Shown: positions 1 through 15,200, counted from the stretch's first letter. The stretch is 64,000 bases of DNA from Strongylocentrotus droebachiensis (GCA_035222895.1 JAVYIG010002749.1:124001-188000); one strand, 5' to 3'. Translations and numbers: made by a program. Notes: a model not told the origin generated them from the sequence alone.

Positions 1-1119
1 ACTGTCATAATATGATCCAATTCATTTGTTTAAAAGCCCCTGTAATTATTGAGAAAAAAACCCACATTTGCCTAGATTTGCTTTATTTTGTCTATAAATG
101 ATAGCGAAAATACAGACTTTCATAATTTCTATCAAAATCATATTTTGGTCGGACTGGATATCAAGCATGAACATGAAATGACAAAATTTAGGTAAAAACA
201 CGATCAAAACAAGCACCATGCAAACAATAATTTGAACATAAATAAACTTAAGGGACCTTTGACTTATACTTAGCGCCTGTAAAAACCAAGGGGTTGTCTA
301 AATTATTCAACAAATGGTGGTTTTCTAGGAGCTTCTCAAGGGACACAGAAATTATAACTCGCGTTGTTTGTGTTTTTTTGCGATTGTTTGTTTTGTTATT
401 GGGGCGACCCCCTGCCCTTCACGTAGGTCGCGGTACCTTTATCCAAGTTTTATTTTCATCGTTGAAACTATTGGGGAACTCCATTTTTCGAAGGCAGAAT
501 TATGAAGTATGTCAATAAGAAAAACACAACGACCAAAATTAAAGGGGAAAGTCTTTGTAATTTGGGTTGGATATGTATTTTGTTATTATAGGTGTTTAAA
601 CGTATGGCAGATTTGGTACGTTTGGGGAGGGAGCATATACAAACAGCACAAAGCGCCTCCCCTCACCAATCGCCATTGGCTTATTAAAAAAAATTGCCGA
701 GCGGTTGACGTCCTCTGATTTTGTATTCAGTCTCTTTCTCATAAATATATTTGTTTCCGCTAAACTGTGACTTGTGAGACAAACAAAATCTTAATTATTT
801 TTCGATTACGACTCAAATGTTCAATATGACCTCTCAGCACATTGACAGAAGGTCATTGTCTTACGTACTGTTGACCTTTAAAAGATTGTCTGGAATATAA
901 TGATAAGTAATTGAATTTATATAGGTATTGGACTCAGGGCTGTCTCCACAACTGTTGCACACCAGAAGCAATGTAAGTGCGTCTGTACAGAGAAGTTTCG
1001 TTCCTGAGATAAAGACGCTTTCAAACTTATTTTGAATATTTGCACAATCGTGGCATTTTGAATGAGTCCATATTTTTGTTTTCCTTGGTTTACGTAGCTA
1101 CATTTGAAATACTGCTACA

Positions 1120-1232
1120 AATAAAATGTGAGATCTTTCTGCCCGAGGTACGAACTTCGATTCCCTTCCACGGAACCGTCTTCTTTCGGCGAGGCATTGA
1201 TTTAGATTTGCCACTCTCCGCCCAGGTGTAGT
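1120..1232 (+). mobile_element. tRNA-derived SINE remnant
   Basis: A B-box-like stretch (gaacttcgattccc, near 1151) is followed by a SINE body signature near 1192-1232 (gcattgatttagatttgcc, then ctctccgcccaggtg). The same body recurs at 23500-23550 and, more diverged, at 43740-43780. The copy is decayed and its 5' end is not clear. Confidence 0.5.
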
Positions 1233-1582
1233 AAAAATTATAACTGGCAACCTTTTTATTATACAAAATTAATCATGCCCGACTGGGGTTTCGATTGGCT
1301 AATACGGCAGTTACATGTATGTAACATTGCGAAAAGGAACAAAATAACAAATTTAAAAAATGTGTGAAATTACAGTTTAATCGTCATTTATCAATATTAT
1401 CATACCTTGTGCAATAAATGCTTTATACTTGGGAAGTGTAAATCTTGTGCAAATCAACATTATATATCAAGCATTATACACTTTGCATCTCCCCTACATC
1501 ATTTTAGAATGATGAATGTAAGGAACAGAGTTCTACACTGTCATAACAACCTTCAACCTGCAAGTATGTTCCCTAAATACCT

Positions 1583-1695
1583 CTCTCTTTCTCCCTCTTC
1601 TTCTTCTTCTTGTTCTTCTTCTTAGTCTTCTCTTTCTTCTTCGTCTTCATCATCTTCCTCTTTTTGTTATCCTTCTTCTTCTTCTCATCCTCCCT
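1583..1695. repeat. CTT/TTC-rich simple repeat
   Basis: Pyrimidine-only stretch made of CTT/TTC and CTC units. It creates spurious open frames rich in Ser, Phe and Leu. Confidence 0.85.
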
Positions 1696-3059
1696 CTTAA
1701 ATTCCATGTTTCACATGACTTCATCGTACCCTTGTAGCAAGCAAGATATCCAATTTTTCATACAAGGTAAGCTCCTCGCACACTGCCATACACCCCAAAA
1801 TTCCAAGGCCTCTCTGCATGCTTCCTTCTTTCAGGTGTTCCCTAATGAATTCCAAATTTGTCTCATGTAATCATCTCCCGCAACCTTTATCCCAGCTGAT
1901 GAGAGGAGATGAAATTGTCAGCCACAATATTCTGCCTAATCACGGCACATACCGTCTATATTTTCGAAAATCCCTAGATTTATTTGAAATAAACAGAAAC
2001 GAGGCCAAATGGATTTTTACGAGAGGATAATATATGAAGTTAACCTGACTGCGCTTCCATTATACACTTAGCATGCTTAGGCGGTGCTCCAATGTTACCA
2101 TTACGTTGCTTTCCCCGCAAGAAGAAGAATTGTATGGAAAAATATCAAAACTGGAAAGGAATTTCATTCATCATGACTAAGCAGCATCAGTCTACAGATA
2201 AGGCACAGTCAATCACAGAAAATTACCTTTTCTCATCCCCTCCTTCCATTTTTACCCCACCTCATTATTGTGTTTTTATTTAGATTTGTTCTGACAACAA
2301 TATCAACAAGAATCATTAACGTAATTTAATTAAATCAATCACTAGGTAGGATAATCCATATTGTTTGTCCTGCTTTGAAACAATTTGTGTATTCCAGTCG
2401 CATTATGACTATTGAAATACAATTATAAAAAAACAGTTGAATGAAATATCTTGTAACATGACAGTTAACACAGATTTAATATGGATTAAATTATGACAGG
2501 ACAAAAATGGTATATTCAGATACACATCTGGACCGTTTCCATATATTAACTGGGCAATCGTAAACATTATAGCATTAGTAGCTTAAGGAGAAAGTACAAG
2601 GACTAGCAATTGCTGTCAAATGACATATTAGTCTAATCAAAAAATAATAAGGTATATTTCTCCTGTAAATTTAGGATATTTAGAGCATACAATTGTGAAA
2701 TAAACTATGGAACTGTATCCAAACTATTTATTCGGTGTCACATTGCCGAGAGAGAGGGAGAGAGAGAGAGAGAGAGAGTGGGGAGGAAGTAGAACGGGGA
2801 TTGAAACATGATAATGTTATCTGGTGTGGAATGAATTCCCCAGAAGCAGAAGGAGTAATCCCATAAAGCATTGGGTGTCCATTTTCTAATTTGCATTGCA
2901 GAAAACATGCAGTGACCTATATTTTTCATTCTCACTGATATCTTAGTTCTCTTCGCGTCGCGTATGTGTTTTCTTTCTAATTTTCATACGTTTTACTTGT
3001 ATTATCTCTTCTTTGTTGTCGACTTCCTATTCTTCTGTTAAATCTTTTGTTCCTGATTA

Positions 3060-3470
3060 CCCCCCCCCCCCCCCTCCTCCTTTTTTCCTTCGTCTCACTT
3101 TGTCTTTTTCTTTAATTGTTCTTCTTATTCTACTTCTACTCCTCCTCATTATACTTCTTTTTTTAACGATATGCAGAAAATACAAAGTGTCCGATGTTTT
3201 CACATCCGACCATTTAATCCCCTTTTTGTATTTATTAACATTTCATACATTTTGTTTTCATTTTCTCATTAATGACGACTTTCTTTTCCTCTTTCATCTC
3301 TATTATTTCGTTCAAATCATTATGTCTTCCTCCTCGTTTTTTTTTGTTGTTGATTTTTTCTTCTTTTCTTGTCCTCTTCCTCTTCTTCTTCTCCTTCTTT
3401 TTTTGTTCTTCTTCTTCTTCTTCTTCTTCTTCTTTTTCTTCTTTTTCTAATCTTTCCTGTTATTCCTATT
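3060..3470. repeat. Poly-C and TTC-rich pyrimidine tract
   Basis: A run of C at about 3061-3074 followed by long T/C-only stretches, including a (TTC)n block around 3405-3440. No coding meaning. Confidence 0.85.
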
Positions 3471-4892
3471 CTGTATTTCTCTTTTTACACACAAACATCA
3501 TTTCATTACGTGTGCGAGTTAAACAAAACCCGGATCGTTTTAAAGTAAAGACGTTGTAAATGTTTGTAATTACATCAGAGACCTTTTGGGGGTCATGTAA
3601 AACGAGGATTCTGTGGGTAGAGCGTTCTAAAATATACAAGACAGACTCCTTAGGGGGCATTAACTAGCACAAAAAAAGCCCAGATTTACGAGGATAAATA
3701 AGCATGATACAAATAATAACTATTCATATGATTGTCGGGTATATAATCTTGGTTTAAAGCCTTTTTTGTATTATAAAAGGTTTTGTCTTTCTTTGTCGTT
3801 GTCGTGGAAGGGGTTTAAACATAAATTATGTAGATGCTTAAGCCGGATAAATCTTTAGAAAGGCGCATTGTACAGGAATACAGTGTAGTTATCTTTTTGC
3901 GTTTTAGCACGAGACAATGACGCACAAATTTGACTATTGTTCAGATTAAACCCATGATAGGGTATTTAGTGTCTTTTTGGATGAAGGACGTTCTCTCGCA
4001 ACAAATGACTTATAAGTTATTTATCAAACCTTGATCAGAAATTGTTTATTTTATTAGCCTTTATAACTCTGTATCATTGTAAATAGAACCAAACAAATAT
4101 GTAAGTCTGTAACGAAATTAACAAACAACGAAACCCAGTCATAAAATGAAAGTGACAAATTAATTTCCTAACATGACATGGTTTTTGATGGGTCATTTGT
4201 TAGAATAGGAGATTAACAAATCTACCCACTTCGTCTGGGCCTACACCTAGAATAAACTAAGTACGCTTTTTGTGTTATTACAGTCCTATGACTTAGGGGA
4301 TAAAATACCAATAATGGAAAGTAGTTTCAAATTACTTGAAGTGCAAGTGTAAAAATGCCAACTTGGGAGACGAAAGAATGTCCTTCCCTCCATGGTTCGT
4401 TGGGGGGTATTTTGAATCATTTGCTTGACATGTGTGTTATTTTTTCATTTCATCCCTGTCATGTTATCACTGGTGAGGGGAGGGGCAGCGATGTTTACCT
4501 ATGAAATACTAAACTCTCTCGTTTTGCGGGGAATGTTTGTTATGCTATAATTGAGCAAGTCAATCTGGGGGAGGTGTTGAGTATTGTTTGATAGTTTATT
4601 TTAAATGGGAAATCACCCTGATATATTGTTGTATTAAATAGAAGCATGTCATTTAGAGGAACAGGTCTGTAAAGTTTAAGCAAAATTCCATTACAAATAA
4701 GAAATGTATGAATTGTTAAAGTTGCCATCGGTGAATGACTAATTGGCAACACGGTGACGTATCCATTTGCGAAGTCCTCTCACATATCCAGAATTTGTGT
4801 ATCTTTCATTATCTTAGATGTTAATGACGGAATTAATTTGTTTCAGACAGGCATTGTTGCAGGGTTTTTCCATCAATTTATCTTTACCCAAC

Positions 4893-4934
4893 TTTTTTTT
4901 TTTTTTTTTTTTTTTTTTTGGGGGGGGGGGGGGG
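4893..4934. repeat. T27-G15 homopolymer junction
   Basis: An uninterrupted run of T is followed directly by an uninterrupted run of G. The exact lengths are prone to sequencing or assembly error. Confidence 0.8.
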
Positions 4935-5865
4935 CTTATGTGTCATTCGTTTTGGGGCGCATACCCCCTTGTGCCCCCTAACCCACGCCACTAGAGCCAG
5001 AAACCCCATTTTTCCCGATATATGTGTTTGATTTTAGGATAGAAATGTAATGGAAAGAATGGATGAACCCTCCTGAACTCCTCTGGCGCGAGGGATCAAT
5101 TTTACGCCCTCTTTCGCACGTATGCCTCGGAAGGAATACCCGTTGTTATGCCATAAATTTGGATCGAAAGATTATGACGGACGGCTCGAATTGATGCGCT
5201 GGGGGTATTTCCGAAAAAGTGACGGGAGTCGTTTTGGTTTGCCATCTTTGTTTATGAAGCACGTGACTTGTAGAGAAGAAAAAACCCGATGAATTGAAGC
5301 ATAAGGTGGTGATGACCCTTATGAAAAATATTGTCTGGGGTTCTAGGCCTTGTTTCCATGTTTGAATAATCCAGGCAGTCTTTTTTTTTCAAAGTAAAAT
5401 GAAAAATTGTGTTAAATTAACATGTGCTGTCTATACCATGTTTACGTTTGCCGAGTAATCACGTTGGGGTTAATGAGTAATACGCCTAGGTTTTTCACAA
5501 CGTATGGACAGCGAAATTAAAAGAGTGACACTCCTTTCTCTCTCTTTCTCTCTTTCTCCCCCCTCTTTTCACCCCTTACCCTAAGCTTCTTATCAGTGTG
5601 CTGTTGATTTTTTTTTCTATCTATCTCTCACGCTTTCTCTCGACTTATGATAAAAGACATCAAGCGATTGGATATATCCTGATAGGTGTAAACAGTTGCT
5701 ACATATATTTTGTATTTTGTTAATATGTTTAGATATGATAAATATCATTGCATTTTTATAGCAATTAACGTAATTATCTGTTTTCTCTTACTCTCTCTCT
5801 CTTCCCCCCCCCCCCCTGTCTGTCTGTCTCTCTATCTCATCGTCCCCCTCATTCTCCACCTCTAG

Positions 5866-6103
5866 ATAAGCCACCACGAGAACAACGTGTTCGAGCTCGC
5901 CTCGACCAGCCTCATCGCCCGCGACTCGGTCACCACGGGCTGCCCTCTGGGGTTCCACCAGACGCGCCAAAGTTCCAGCGAAGACGAGTCTAGTCCGGCG
6001 TCTTGTCCAGTAGTTGATGGGGCGCCCCCACCCGACAGAGAGGCTACACCGCTCTCGCTTCGGACGGGAATCATTGAAGATGATGGCGACAGCAGCGAGG
6101 GAG
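5866..6103 (+). CDS. Gyc-88E-like: Guanylate cyclase exon 'A' (end of HNOBA region and acidic linker)
   Basis: The acceptor follows a strong pyrimidine tract (ccacctctag at 5856-5865) and the donor is gag|gtaaat at 6104. The exon enters in phase 0 and leaves in phase 1. It opens with [13 protein letters not shown], matching the NN-hydrophobic-FELA segment that closes the HNOBA region in Gyc-88E proteins. The rest is a Ser/Pro/Asp-rich linker ([22 protein letters not shown]), a place where these proteins vary in length. It is clearly more GC-rich than its surroundings. Confidence 0.8.
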
Positions 6104-9100
6104 GTAAATATGAAGAAAACTCATTGCCATTTTATTTCCAAAAGAAATCGTTAATCTTCATATGATTTAAGAATTGAGATTTAAGATTAATTAAATTACT
6201 CTTATAATCGCACAATTAATATTAAAAAAACACCCTTTCATTACCATTTTATTTTTTGTTTAAGGAATACATTATCGGATTGTTATCGTGCCATATATTT
6301 TTTGATGGATTGATCCCTTTAATCAAGCTATTGATAATCAAGAAATACGCATATCCTTTTTGTGTTATTATATTAAGAATGCTCCAAGTTTGCCTGCAGA
6401 GAGGTATATATAAATATAAAGAAAGCTAGTTCGCTTTATTAATTTTCATTTCAAAATAAATAATTGTTATAAAAATTTAAAAAAATATATAAACATACAC
6501 GTAATAATCTTTTTCCATTAACCCATTATCAGCAGAAATAAATACGCCTGCTTAATAACATTTTCTACATGTATTGATATATAATGTAACAATGTTTCCT
6601 TTTAGCGCGAAAAGTGAATTTAAGAAAGAAAAAAAAATCGTTTTTAACTATGCAAATCTCTAAATGTAAATAAATTCATTTCATTAAGCCATTAAAAAAA
6701 AGAACGTCTTTATAGTGAGATACTGATTAAGAATGTTGCAATTTATTCATGATTAATAATTGAATACATATCAGTTATGACATCGATACAAGAAGATCAT
6801 GTGTCAAATCGGATTTTAGTATAATCATTACTACAATTCTAAAAAAGCAATACCGACGGATTATTTCTATGTAAATCCCTCTTAAAATGTGTGGTTTATA
6901 ATTATACTTTTTCATGTCTATACCATAATCTATGAAAATTTGAAAAACTAAAAAAAATCCCATTTTTTTAAGGGAAAATGAAACGTAAAATCAATCACTT
7001 AACCATTAAGCTGAAGTTGGTAAGAAAATGTGAAGTTGTTAAAGTTAGTCCAAATCTCAGCAGTGTTACGGCTTTAAAAGTCACAAAAGCAAGTAATCAA
7101 TTGATTTTTCTTTACACGTGTCACCAGTTGTATATCACTTGCTTTGTTTAGGTCATTTAGATGAAGGATGAAATTTACCTGACTGTACGATAAAAATAAA
7201 GTACTTATTTGTATGATATATTACCAATTTTAAACTCAGCTGCAAATCATGAGCTACAAACAAGGAACCGGGTGACCTCTTAAACAGGAGTTCAAGAAAT
7301 TTTTAAAGAGCATGTAAATGTTTTACTCAACTAATCATTCACTCTGAAAATAATAGTAATTTAACTTTTGCCTGGTGCCCTACTATTTCAGTAATTATAA
7401 ATTACGATTTCTTATCTCTATTTTGTAAAGTAAATGCCATCAAATTCAGTATATATATTGTAATTCTATTAAAACACCACGCACAAACACAAAGGTATAC
7501 TGCAACATCCTTTTTTATCAGAAGTCACAAAATGCGAAACATACAGAAATACGTTTAAACTATTAACATAATGATATGTTTTGTATATGACAAATTTGTT
7601 AGTAGTTATATAGTAAACTTATGTCTGTATCAATGCTTTGTAAAATAAGAAATACACATGTCAATATCATAGGATCTAGCACGTTTGGACTACCATTTAC
7701 GTCGTATACACGTTGGGGTTGGAATCACATCCACATTATTGCATTCATGTAGAGTTCATGTCAACAATTTCATGTTTAGCATTGGCAGTTTTCTTCATTT
7801 CATCGTCAGTATGAATAATGCAAATTCTTCATGTAATGTAATGTTTCATAAATTCGTTTTTTCGATGATGTTAGTTAATTAGGGAATGATCATTATTGTT
7901 TAAAGATTTATCGTTGATATTGTGATTGTTGTCAATCCTCATTTTTGTTGTATTATTCATTTGTTTCATAGGCTTGAATCATTATCATAACACACGTGTT
8001 TCCTATTTCTAATTAACCTTGGTTACTATACATTATCGACATACGTACGCAGTATAGATATACAATTCCATATAATGTCTTTTTTTGCAACGATTACATA
8101 TCACACAATTCATGAAAATCGTAACCATTCCCCAATTTTTTTCAAAATCTTATTCTTAGACATTGTAAGCAATCCTATTACATATGATATGAATAATAAA
8201 ATATTGAAATCCCTGTATAGATGGGCTTATTGTAGCTACCCCTGCATAATATTGTTGCGAGAATTGAATAAAAACCCTACTCCCCCTGCGTCACCATCCC
8301 TTAAACCAATACACGCTCTAAGACCGTTTATCTGCCCCTATATTAAGCTTACTAACCAAGTAGCTATTAAACAGTATACGTGTTCCTAATACTGCGTCCC
8401 TCATTTTCGTCCATGGTGTTCTCGCACACAACAGTAGTCGATCCATAGGCCCCAACCTGTTCATCCCTAAACAATTAATTATACTGATAATTACGTTTAT
8501 GTTTAGTAAGAATACCTAGCCTATATGTATCACTAACATGCTGTCGTAAGTAGCTCCGCAATTATTGTTTTAATTTTTCATTGGTATGACGTCACTAACA
8601 TAACAGACTAACACCGTTTTCTTACCACCCTTTTTTATTTTGCGTTATTTCTTCTCGTCCCATCACAAATACGGCCCAGAGGAACCGAATTTAAACAACA
8701 CCACAAACGGTCTATACCACTACCTCCAATCACCACAATTACCAGGCATGTTTGATTTGTACCGCACCCCTATAGTCTCTACTTCACGTAAATCCATGTT
8801 CTTTTCCTCCCAATTCCAAGGAAAATCTTAATTTTCTACTTCGTGGCATCTTCGTCTTCACAGTTATACATGGATAAGCGCTTTTTCTCCCCATAATTAG
8901 ATTAAGTCATTTCTGAAATCTCATTACGTGTTTACTAACATTCATCATGTAAAGAAAACCCCCCTTTTTGCCAAGTGTGTCCCATTACTAACACTCATTT
9001 TCTACATTAATCATTTATGTAGAGTAGTTTAACGTCGTGTGCAGCAAATTGTACTAACATTTGTATGTGGGTACCGGCCGCCCCCACCTCTTCTCGCCAA

Positions 9101-9216
9101 TCCTCTCGTTGTCATGTTACAACCGCCCTACCCCCACCAACCTCATTAATGTCCTACTAAACATTACCCCTCCTTATCCCAGCCTCACCCTACCCACCCC
9201 CCCCCCTCCTTACCCC

Positions 9217-9260
<44 letters not shown>

Positions 9261-12200
9261 GTTTTCTCTTTCTCTCTCTCTCTCTCTTATTCTGTGTAGC
9301 TCTCGTTCCTTTGCATTGCTCATCTCTCAATCTATCTAACTCTTTATAATCCCTGCCATGTAAAATAAAGAAATTATTTGTATAATTAAGCTGTGCGTAC
9401 GCCCCCTCCCGATATTCCCTCCTAATTTTTTTTCTTCAGGTCCGTTGCAGTTTGACCTTAGTCATAAAATTGCCAGCCTTATGATGCACTGCCCCCCCCC
9501 CCCTCCCCCAAAAATGTACATGTATAAATAATTTCACTAACGGATGGTTTATGAATATTTATAATATCACATTTGTAACTCGGAGTTGACATAATCATAA
9601 TTGTTACCAATGCTAACATTTTTACTATGCCATTATGACATCAACCTTATATTACACGTCAATATTGCTAAACAAATTGGTCTTAATTTACACTTAAAGT
9701 GACTTGGTAACATTGTTGAAGGTTGATGAAAATAATTGCTTAATTTTTGTATAAAATGTTACATTCCTTCTACTGTACTAACCCTCTGACAGGGAAAAAT
9801 CCTGAACAAATTCTCAAACCACGAAGATATCTATGGTTTTCCTTGAAGGCGTCGATGTAATAGATTACGTCTATGATGTGAGGCACCCTCTAACAGTGAT
9901 TAACAGTAAATTCTCCCAACCATTTTTGAATTTTCCCAACCGTTTTTCCATGAAAAAAAGACATAAAACAGGCTATAAAAAAAAAATCTGTCAACACTTA
10001 AATGTCTGGAATGGAATGTAGAGCCATTTTATTGCTTTGTGAGATTTCCATTCACCTTAAATGTAATTAAGTTGTTCTATAGATCTAGATCTAGACCTAG
10101 TTGGGAGAATTAAGGAATCAATCAGATCAGTTTTTCCCAATTTTCACTCAAATTTGCAGATTATCTTTAATTGTACATCTAGCATTGAAGTCACTACCTT
10201 AGAACCACTATCTCTCATCTGAACAATGTTACCAAGTCCCTTTAACTTTGTTGAAACTAAAAAATCGTGTTATTACTTGTGGAAAGAAGAGGCCTTTTGA
10301 GGTCATCAAACCGATAAAAATCAATATTATACCTTTTGGATAGGTTACTGGAGTAGTAGATTGTGATTGATAACTGGAGATTAAACAAGTTCCTTGTGTT
10401 AGCAAAAAGTAAATTATAGTCGACCGAATGCATCCGAGAAAACGTTCGGTTTGATTGTAGAATAGCTGTCATCTTTTAAATAATTATATAAATTAAAAAG
10501 TCAATGTAGAAAATGTCTTATTTATTTTAATGTATCGCTTTGTTTGATGTAAACCGACCAATTTAGCAGAATGACCGTAATTTATTAAAAGTTTAGCTGC
10601 CAGCATTGTGATGTAACTGAGGTCAGGATCTGCCTTCTTTTGCCGAAAGCAAGATAATGTCTACATTTACACAGCTTTAACATAGATTTGACTGTAAATA
10701 ATTTGAGACAAACTTACAAAATCTCTTTTATCACCCCGAATAATAATCACCAACATTTTAAAGATTGCAATCACTCAACCGTATCATACAAACACTTATA
10801 TTCTTTGTAAAACATTTTATGTTTTCACATTCTCATGTGTGTCTTTTCAACAAACACTTTAAGTTTGGTATACTGTATTTATACTGTAAATAGCCCATTA
10901 AAGAATTTGTTTGTATCCATTATAGTTTGTGTTGAAATATGACATTTCAATTGTTTAAAATAGTAAACATGATTTGTTGATTTACAATATTACAGATCAG
11001 AGGTTATCAAAATACATCAATGCAATTTGTATCATCCTATAAGGAGTATGTGTACGACTGGTTCGTAATATGGGTATAATTCATTACTAATGTTGAATCG
11101 GAATGTTCATTAAAATTACAAATATAGATTGATAACTTCTGTACAGAATCTATTGAACAAAAAAAATCAACATGATAACTTGATATGAGGAATGCATTTA
11201 TTCGTTTGTGTGTTGAATAATTATTTTAATTTTCATCGTCATTACCCCCATATGTGCAATGATTTTCTGTTTTAATGTTTGTGCCCAAAACTCCACCATG
11301 GGATGTCGCACTTTTACAATGTTTACGACTCTGAAATAGGGAGGAGATAATGTCATATGCTCGAATTCATAAAGGGGCACCTTTTAGGGGGGGGGGGTTG
11401 TGAAGAGGGCATGTTGGGACTTTTCGTCCAGGTTATACTGCGCTAGTTTGCGTATGAGTAGAACGCGGCTTTGTTGTTTAAATTTATTACTGGGAGACTT
11501 TGATCAACCCCTTCGTCACACTTAAGGAAGGTATCAATTAGTGATAAATAGCAGAGTCTAAGAGACATTAATTAATGCATAATTACCAAATGTATGTCCT
11601 CTGGGGTAGTGGTAAGGTTGTTCGTAATCAAAATCATTTAGAGATACATTATTTGTGGTTCTGTTCATGGTCTTCTACACCAAACATGGAATTTAGTGCC
11701 TGGGACTATTGTCTGTTTTTTTTTTCTTCTTCTTAATGCACTCACGTGGAAGAACTGTTACGTAAACAGCCGGTAACATAAATTGGGCAACACCAAACTA
11801 AATATTCTCGATTTGTAAACTTTACTTTGATTAGACTCATTAGAGGCTTGTCAAAAAGAGGGCACGAAACGGCGTCAACCGCACCCATGGTTGATAAAGC
11901 AACCACCCGACTCCAATGTTCAAATCAATAAATCAACAATCAAGTTCGCAGGTATACATACTATCCCCTCTACTATTCTTTTTTTCTGATATAGCCTTTC
12001 ACCGCACGGGTTCCACTCTTGGCTGCGTTTATCTGACGCACTGGCTGTTTTTTAATATTTTGTTTCGCTCTTTTCAAAATACAAAAGCTGAGTCGATTGC
12101 TGGAAAATACACGTAGAGTTCAGTTTTATTTGTTTATTGATATCTTTTATTTAAAGAATATTACTGAATGTATTCATTAACAACTATCCGCTGTAGTTAG

Positions 12201-15200
12201 GCATGTTGTGATTTCAGTTGAGAAACAGACCAATATATAGTTATCTGCATATAACATGCTAGAATGAAACGTTTTATTAGTTTTGCTTTGTAGGATACCA
12301 ATTTAGAAAAAACTGATTATTATTGAATGTCGTCATTAACAACATGTTGTGTTTTCAGTTGAAAAAAACGAAAAGATTGTTATCTGCATATAACAAGCTG
12401 GAACGAAACACTTTATTAGTTATGCTTTGTTTAGGATTTTTTAAAATAGCAACAAAATTAGCAAAAGTGATATTAGATTAACAGAGAGAAATAAGATTCA
12501 AACCGCATTGATTGGGAGCTTGAAGTGTTCTTTATCCTATAACGATAACTATCATTATTATTTTATTTTGCATGAAAAATATTTTGATTTGTAGTCTAGC
12601 AATTATCACTCTTGCACCTTTCTCTTCGAAGCAGAATTTATCACAAGTGATTAAACAATTTAATTGCACAATATTTATCGAGCTGAAAAAGGTTTATTTG
12701 CAATTTCTTACTCCTAGAAAAGTGGAGGATTGCGGTTTTACATATTTGTCCTTTGTTGTATCTTTAAGGTCCATTGTAAACAGATGTACATGATTATCCG
12801 ACTATGCAAAGTGAAATTGATCGCAACGTATCAAAGATATACATGTAAATAACATTTTATTTCAATGAATAAAGTTTCATTGTATGTACTGACCATAATA
12901 GTTGTAGTTACTGAAATAATAGAGTATGTTAAAAATTAAACATCAGAAAGGGATTAATACCTTCATGGGAATGACATTTTTGACAATATTATATCATGAT
13001 GTTTGCAGTTGGTTGTATTAAATTATGTTCCATCCTATTACCTCTACTGAATGAAATTTGGTTGTTGTTTTTATAATTATTTAATTTACACTTTTACTTA
13101 AAGTTGACAAAGTTGTGACTACCTACAATTCCAGCAATTCATTCAACTCGAACATCAATGAAAATGTCTTCGACTTGATAATATATACAATTTAGTAATG
13201 AACAATGTACTCAAGTTTAACCCATTGGTTATTACTAACCGTACTTCGCAATAACTGTGCCTGGATGTTTGGAGGAAACTGGGATATATTTACTTTTAAC
13301 ATCATATATTTTATTGTATGGAAAGCAACATAAAATCATGAATTAATTTGTGCGACATCCCTTTTTCTCTTTATTTAATCCCCTTACTCCATAATTATGA
13401 TTCATTTTATTGTTTCCATATTTTGTTGGATATTTTATGTTATCTCCCCGCACCCTTTTCAACCTTACTGTTTGTATATGTTTGTTCTTGTATTGTTCCA
13501 CCCATTCCTTGTAAATGTATTAATACTTCTCATTCACATATAATATAATCATGAGATATAATCATATTCATGACTGTTGCATGTTTTACACGCTCACAAA
13601 GGACAATCATTTTCTCAGCGCTTCTCTTTCATAATTCAACTCTTTTCAATCATGATAATAATCTCGTAGATTGGTGCTTCATACTTTTTCCATTACATTA
13701 TTCTCAGCTTTCGCATCAGGATCGTCACTTTCAAATCATTCGTTGTGGGCAGCTGCACATAACACGCTTATGTAGAAACATACATTTGCAATTTAAACCG
13801 ATACTCTCTCTGCACAAATCGTCGTTTATTGCACTTTTGTAGTCTTCTCCGTTGAAGAAACGTTTAAGGGTTGGCTATGCCTGATGCAAAAGGACTGTGT
13901 TTGACGTGGTATTTTGTTAACAGAAAAGATACCAATCAGTGTTCAATGATGATAAATCCGCGCTTGTAACGCAGATTTTCAGCACACAGTGTAGCCAACC
14001 CTTTATACAATCAGTTCTCAACCAATCGTCACTCTCTAATAAAGTACCGAAGCTATGACATCACACGCTCATCTAACCAATCGGAAAAGAGCCGTTTGCA
14101 GCGTGCGTGCGCTAAGAAAATGCAAAGAAGTCGTTATGGTTTTATTGAAACGCTCTACAACCAAACCAGTGATGTCAAACTTCGGTACTTTATACTGACC
14201 AATCAGGATTGACGTTTGAACGTGGCACCCATGAAACGTTAATTCTGATTGGGTCATAAAGATGGCATAAGCCTGATTGTATGATTTTGTTATCTTAGTG
14301 ATATATTCTACATAGTGAATTCAAATTATATCGTATCCATTCATGTCAGCGGATGGAAATTGCATCGAAAAATATATGTAATTTTATTGGCAAGACTCTA
14401 TCTCATTTAATACCTAATTGTTCATTTGATATCTGTTTATCCTTTTTCGTTATTCTGTTAATCAAGATTGTGATGTGCCACAATGTGAGGTATTTCAAAG
14501 TGTGAAGTTCGCTTTGAAGTACTTAAAATGTTTCTCTCTTACAGATGCACGTCAACGCTCTGATATTTCATTATCGTCAATCCGTTTAAACATGTTGAAA
14601 AAACAGGGATCGAGACAGGGTGAGACAGTTTGAAAAGCTTTCGATGTTGCAATATCTCGGTTGATATTATTCTCTTCTTGCGGTTTGAGTTGATTTGTAC
14701 TGGCGTAAAGCTGTCTACTTGGTGTTGGTTTTGCGTGTTATGGTAATAATAACGTTTGAATTTGAACTGTTTGTGATAATGACGTCATCACAGCTACGTT
14801 GTGGGTCCCACTTCGGGACAGACTACTACGTGTTAACGATAGAGGGACAGACCCAATGTGCAATGCAGGGTCCCTTTAAAATTGCTATTCCTTACCGAGA
14901 GGTAAATACTGGGAAAGTTTAAAGTTCGATTCCCATACCCTGTTGTTACTCAATTTGTTTTGTCTTGCCTTACTGGTCTTTTGCGGTTTACGGTTATTTA
15001 ATCGCATATTGTAGTGCGTGCTGTGGTGGGAAGGAATAATCACGGTTTACTAACAATTTTCTTTTCCATTGTCAATTTAAAATATTTGTCTTAATGGTAT
15101 ACACCAGAAAGAAATTTGCTTTATTGCCCATTTTCCCCATCTATGTGTTAATTATCTAGATATTCTGCCTTTTCTATCAGACGGAATTTTCATACAACAT

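Larger units (their letters stand above)
1..5865. other. No gene recognised; probably intron of the guanylate cyclase gene
   Basis: No exon with recognisable homology was found on either strand. Because the first visible cyclase exon starts in phase 0 in the middle of the HNOBA region, this stretch is probably intron and the H-NOX exons lie further upstream. It holds a SINE remnant, pyrimidine-rich tracts and a T/G homopolymer. The longer open frames here, such as the one around 3013-3450, are translations of TTC/CTT repeats. Confidence 0.6.
6104..14544. other. Long intron sequence, no further exon recognised
   Basis: AT-rich intron following exon A. I found no segment with cyclase homology. 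Contents include a TC/AC microsatellite (9214-9290), a decayed tandem repeat (12146-12440) and two short inverted-repeat elements (13866-14003 and 14041-14191). Small alternative exons could be missed by eye. Confidence 0.55.

Noticed and set aside
3013..3559. Open frames of 145 and 95 codons
   Set aside because: They are translations of poly-C and TTC/CTT simple repeats (Phe/Leu/Ser runs) with no other support.
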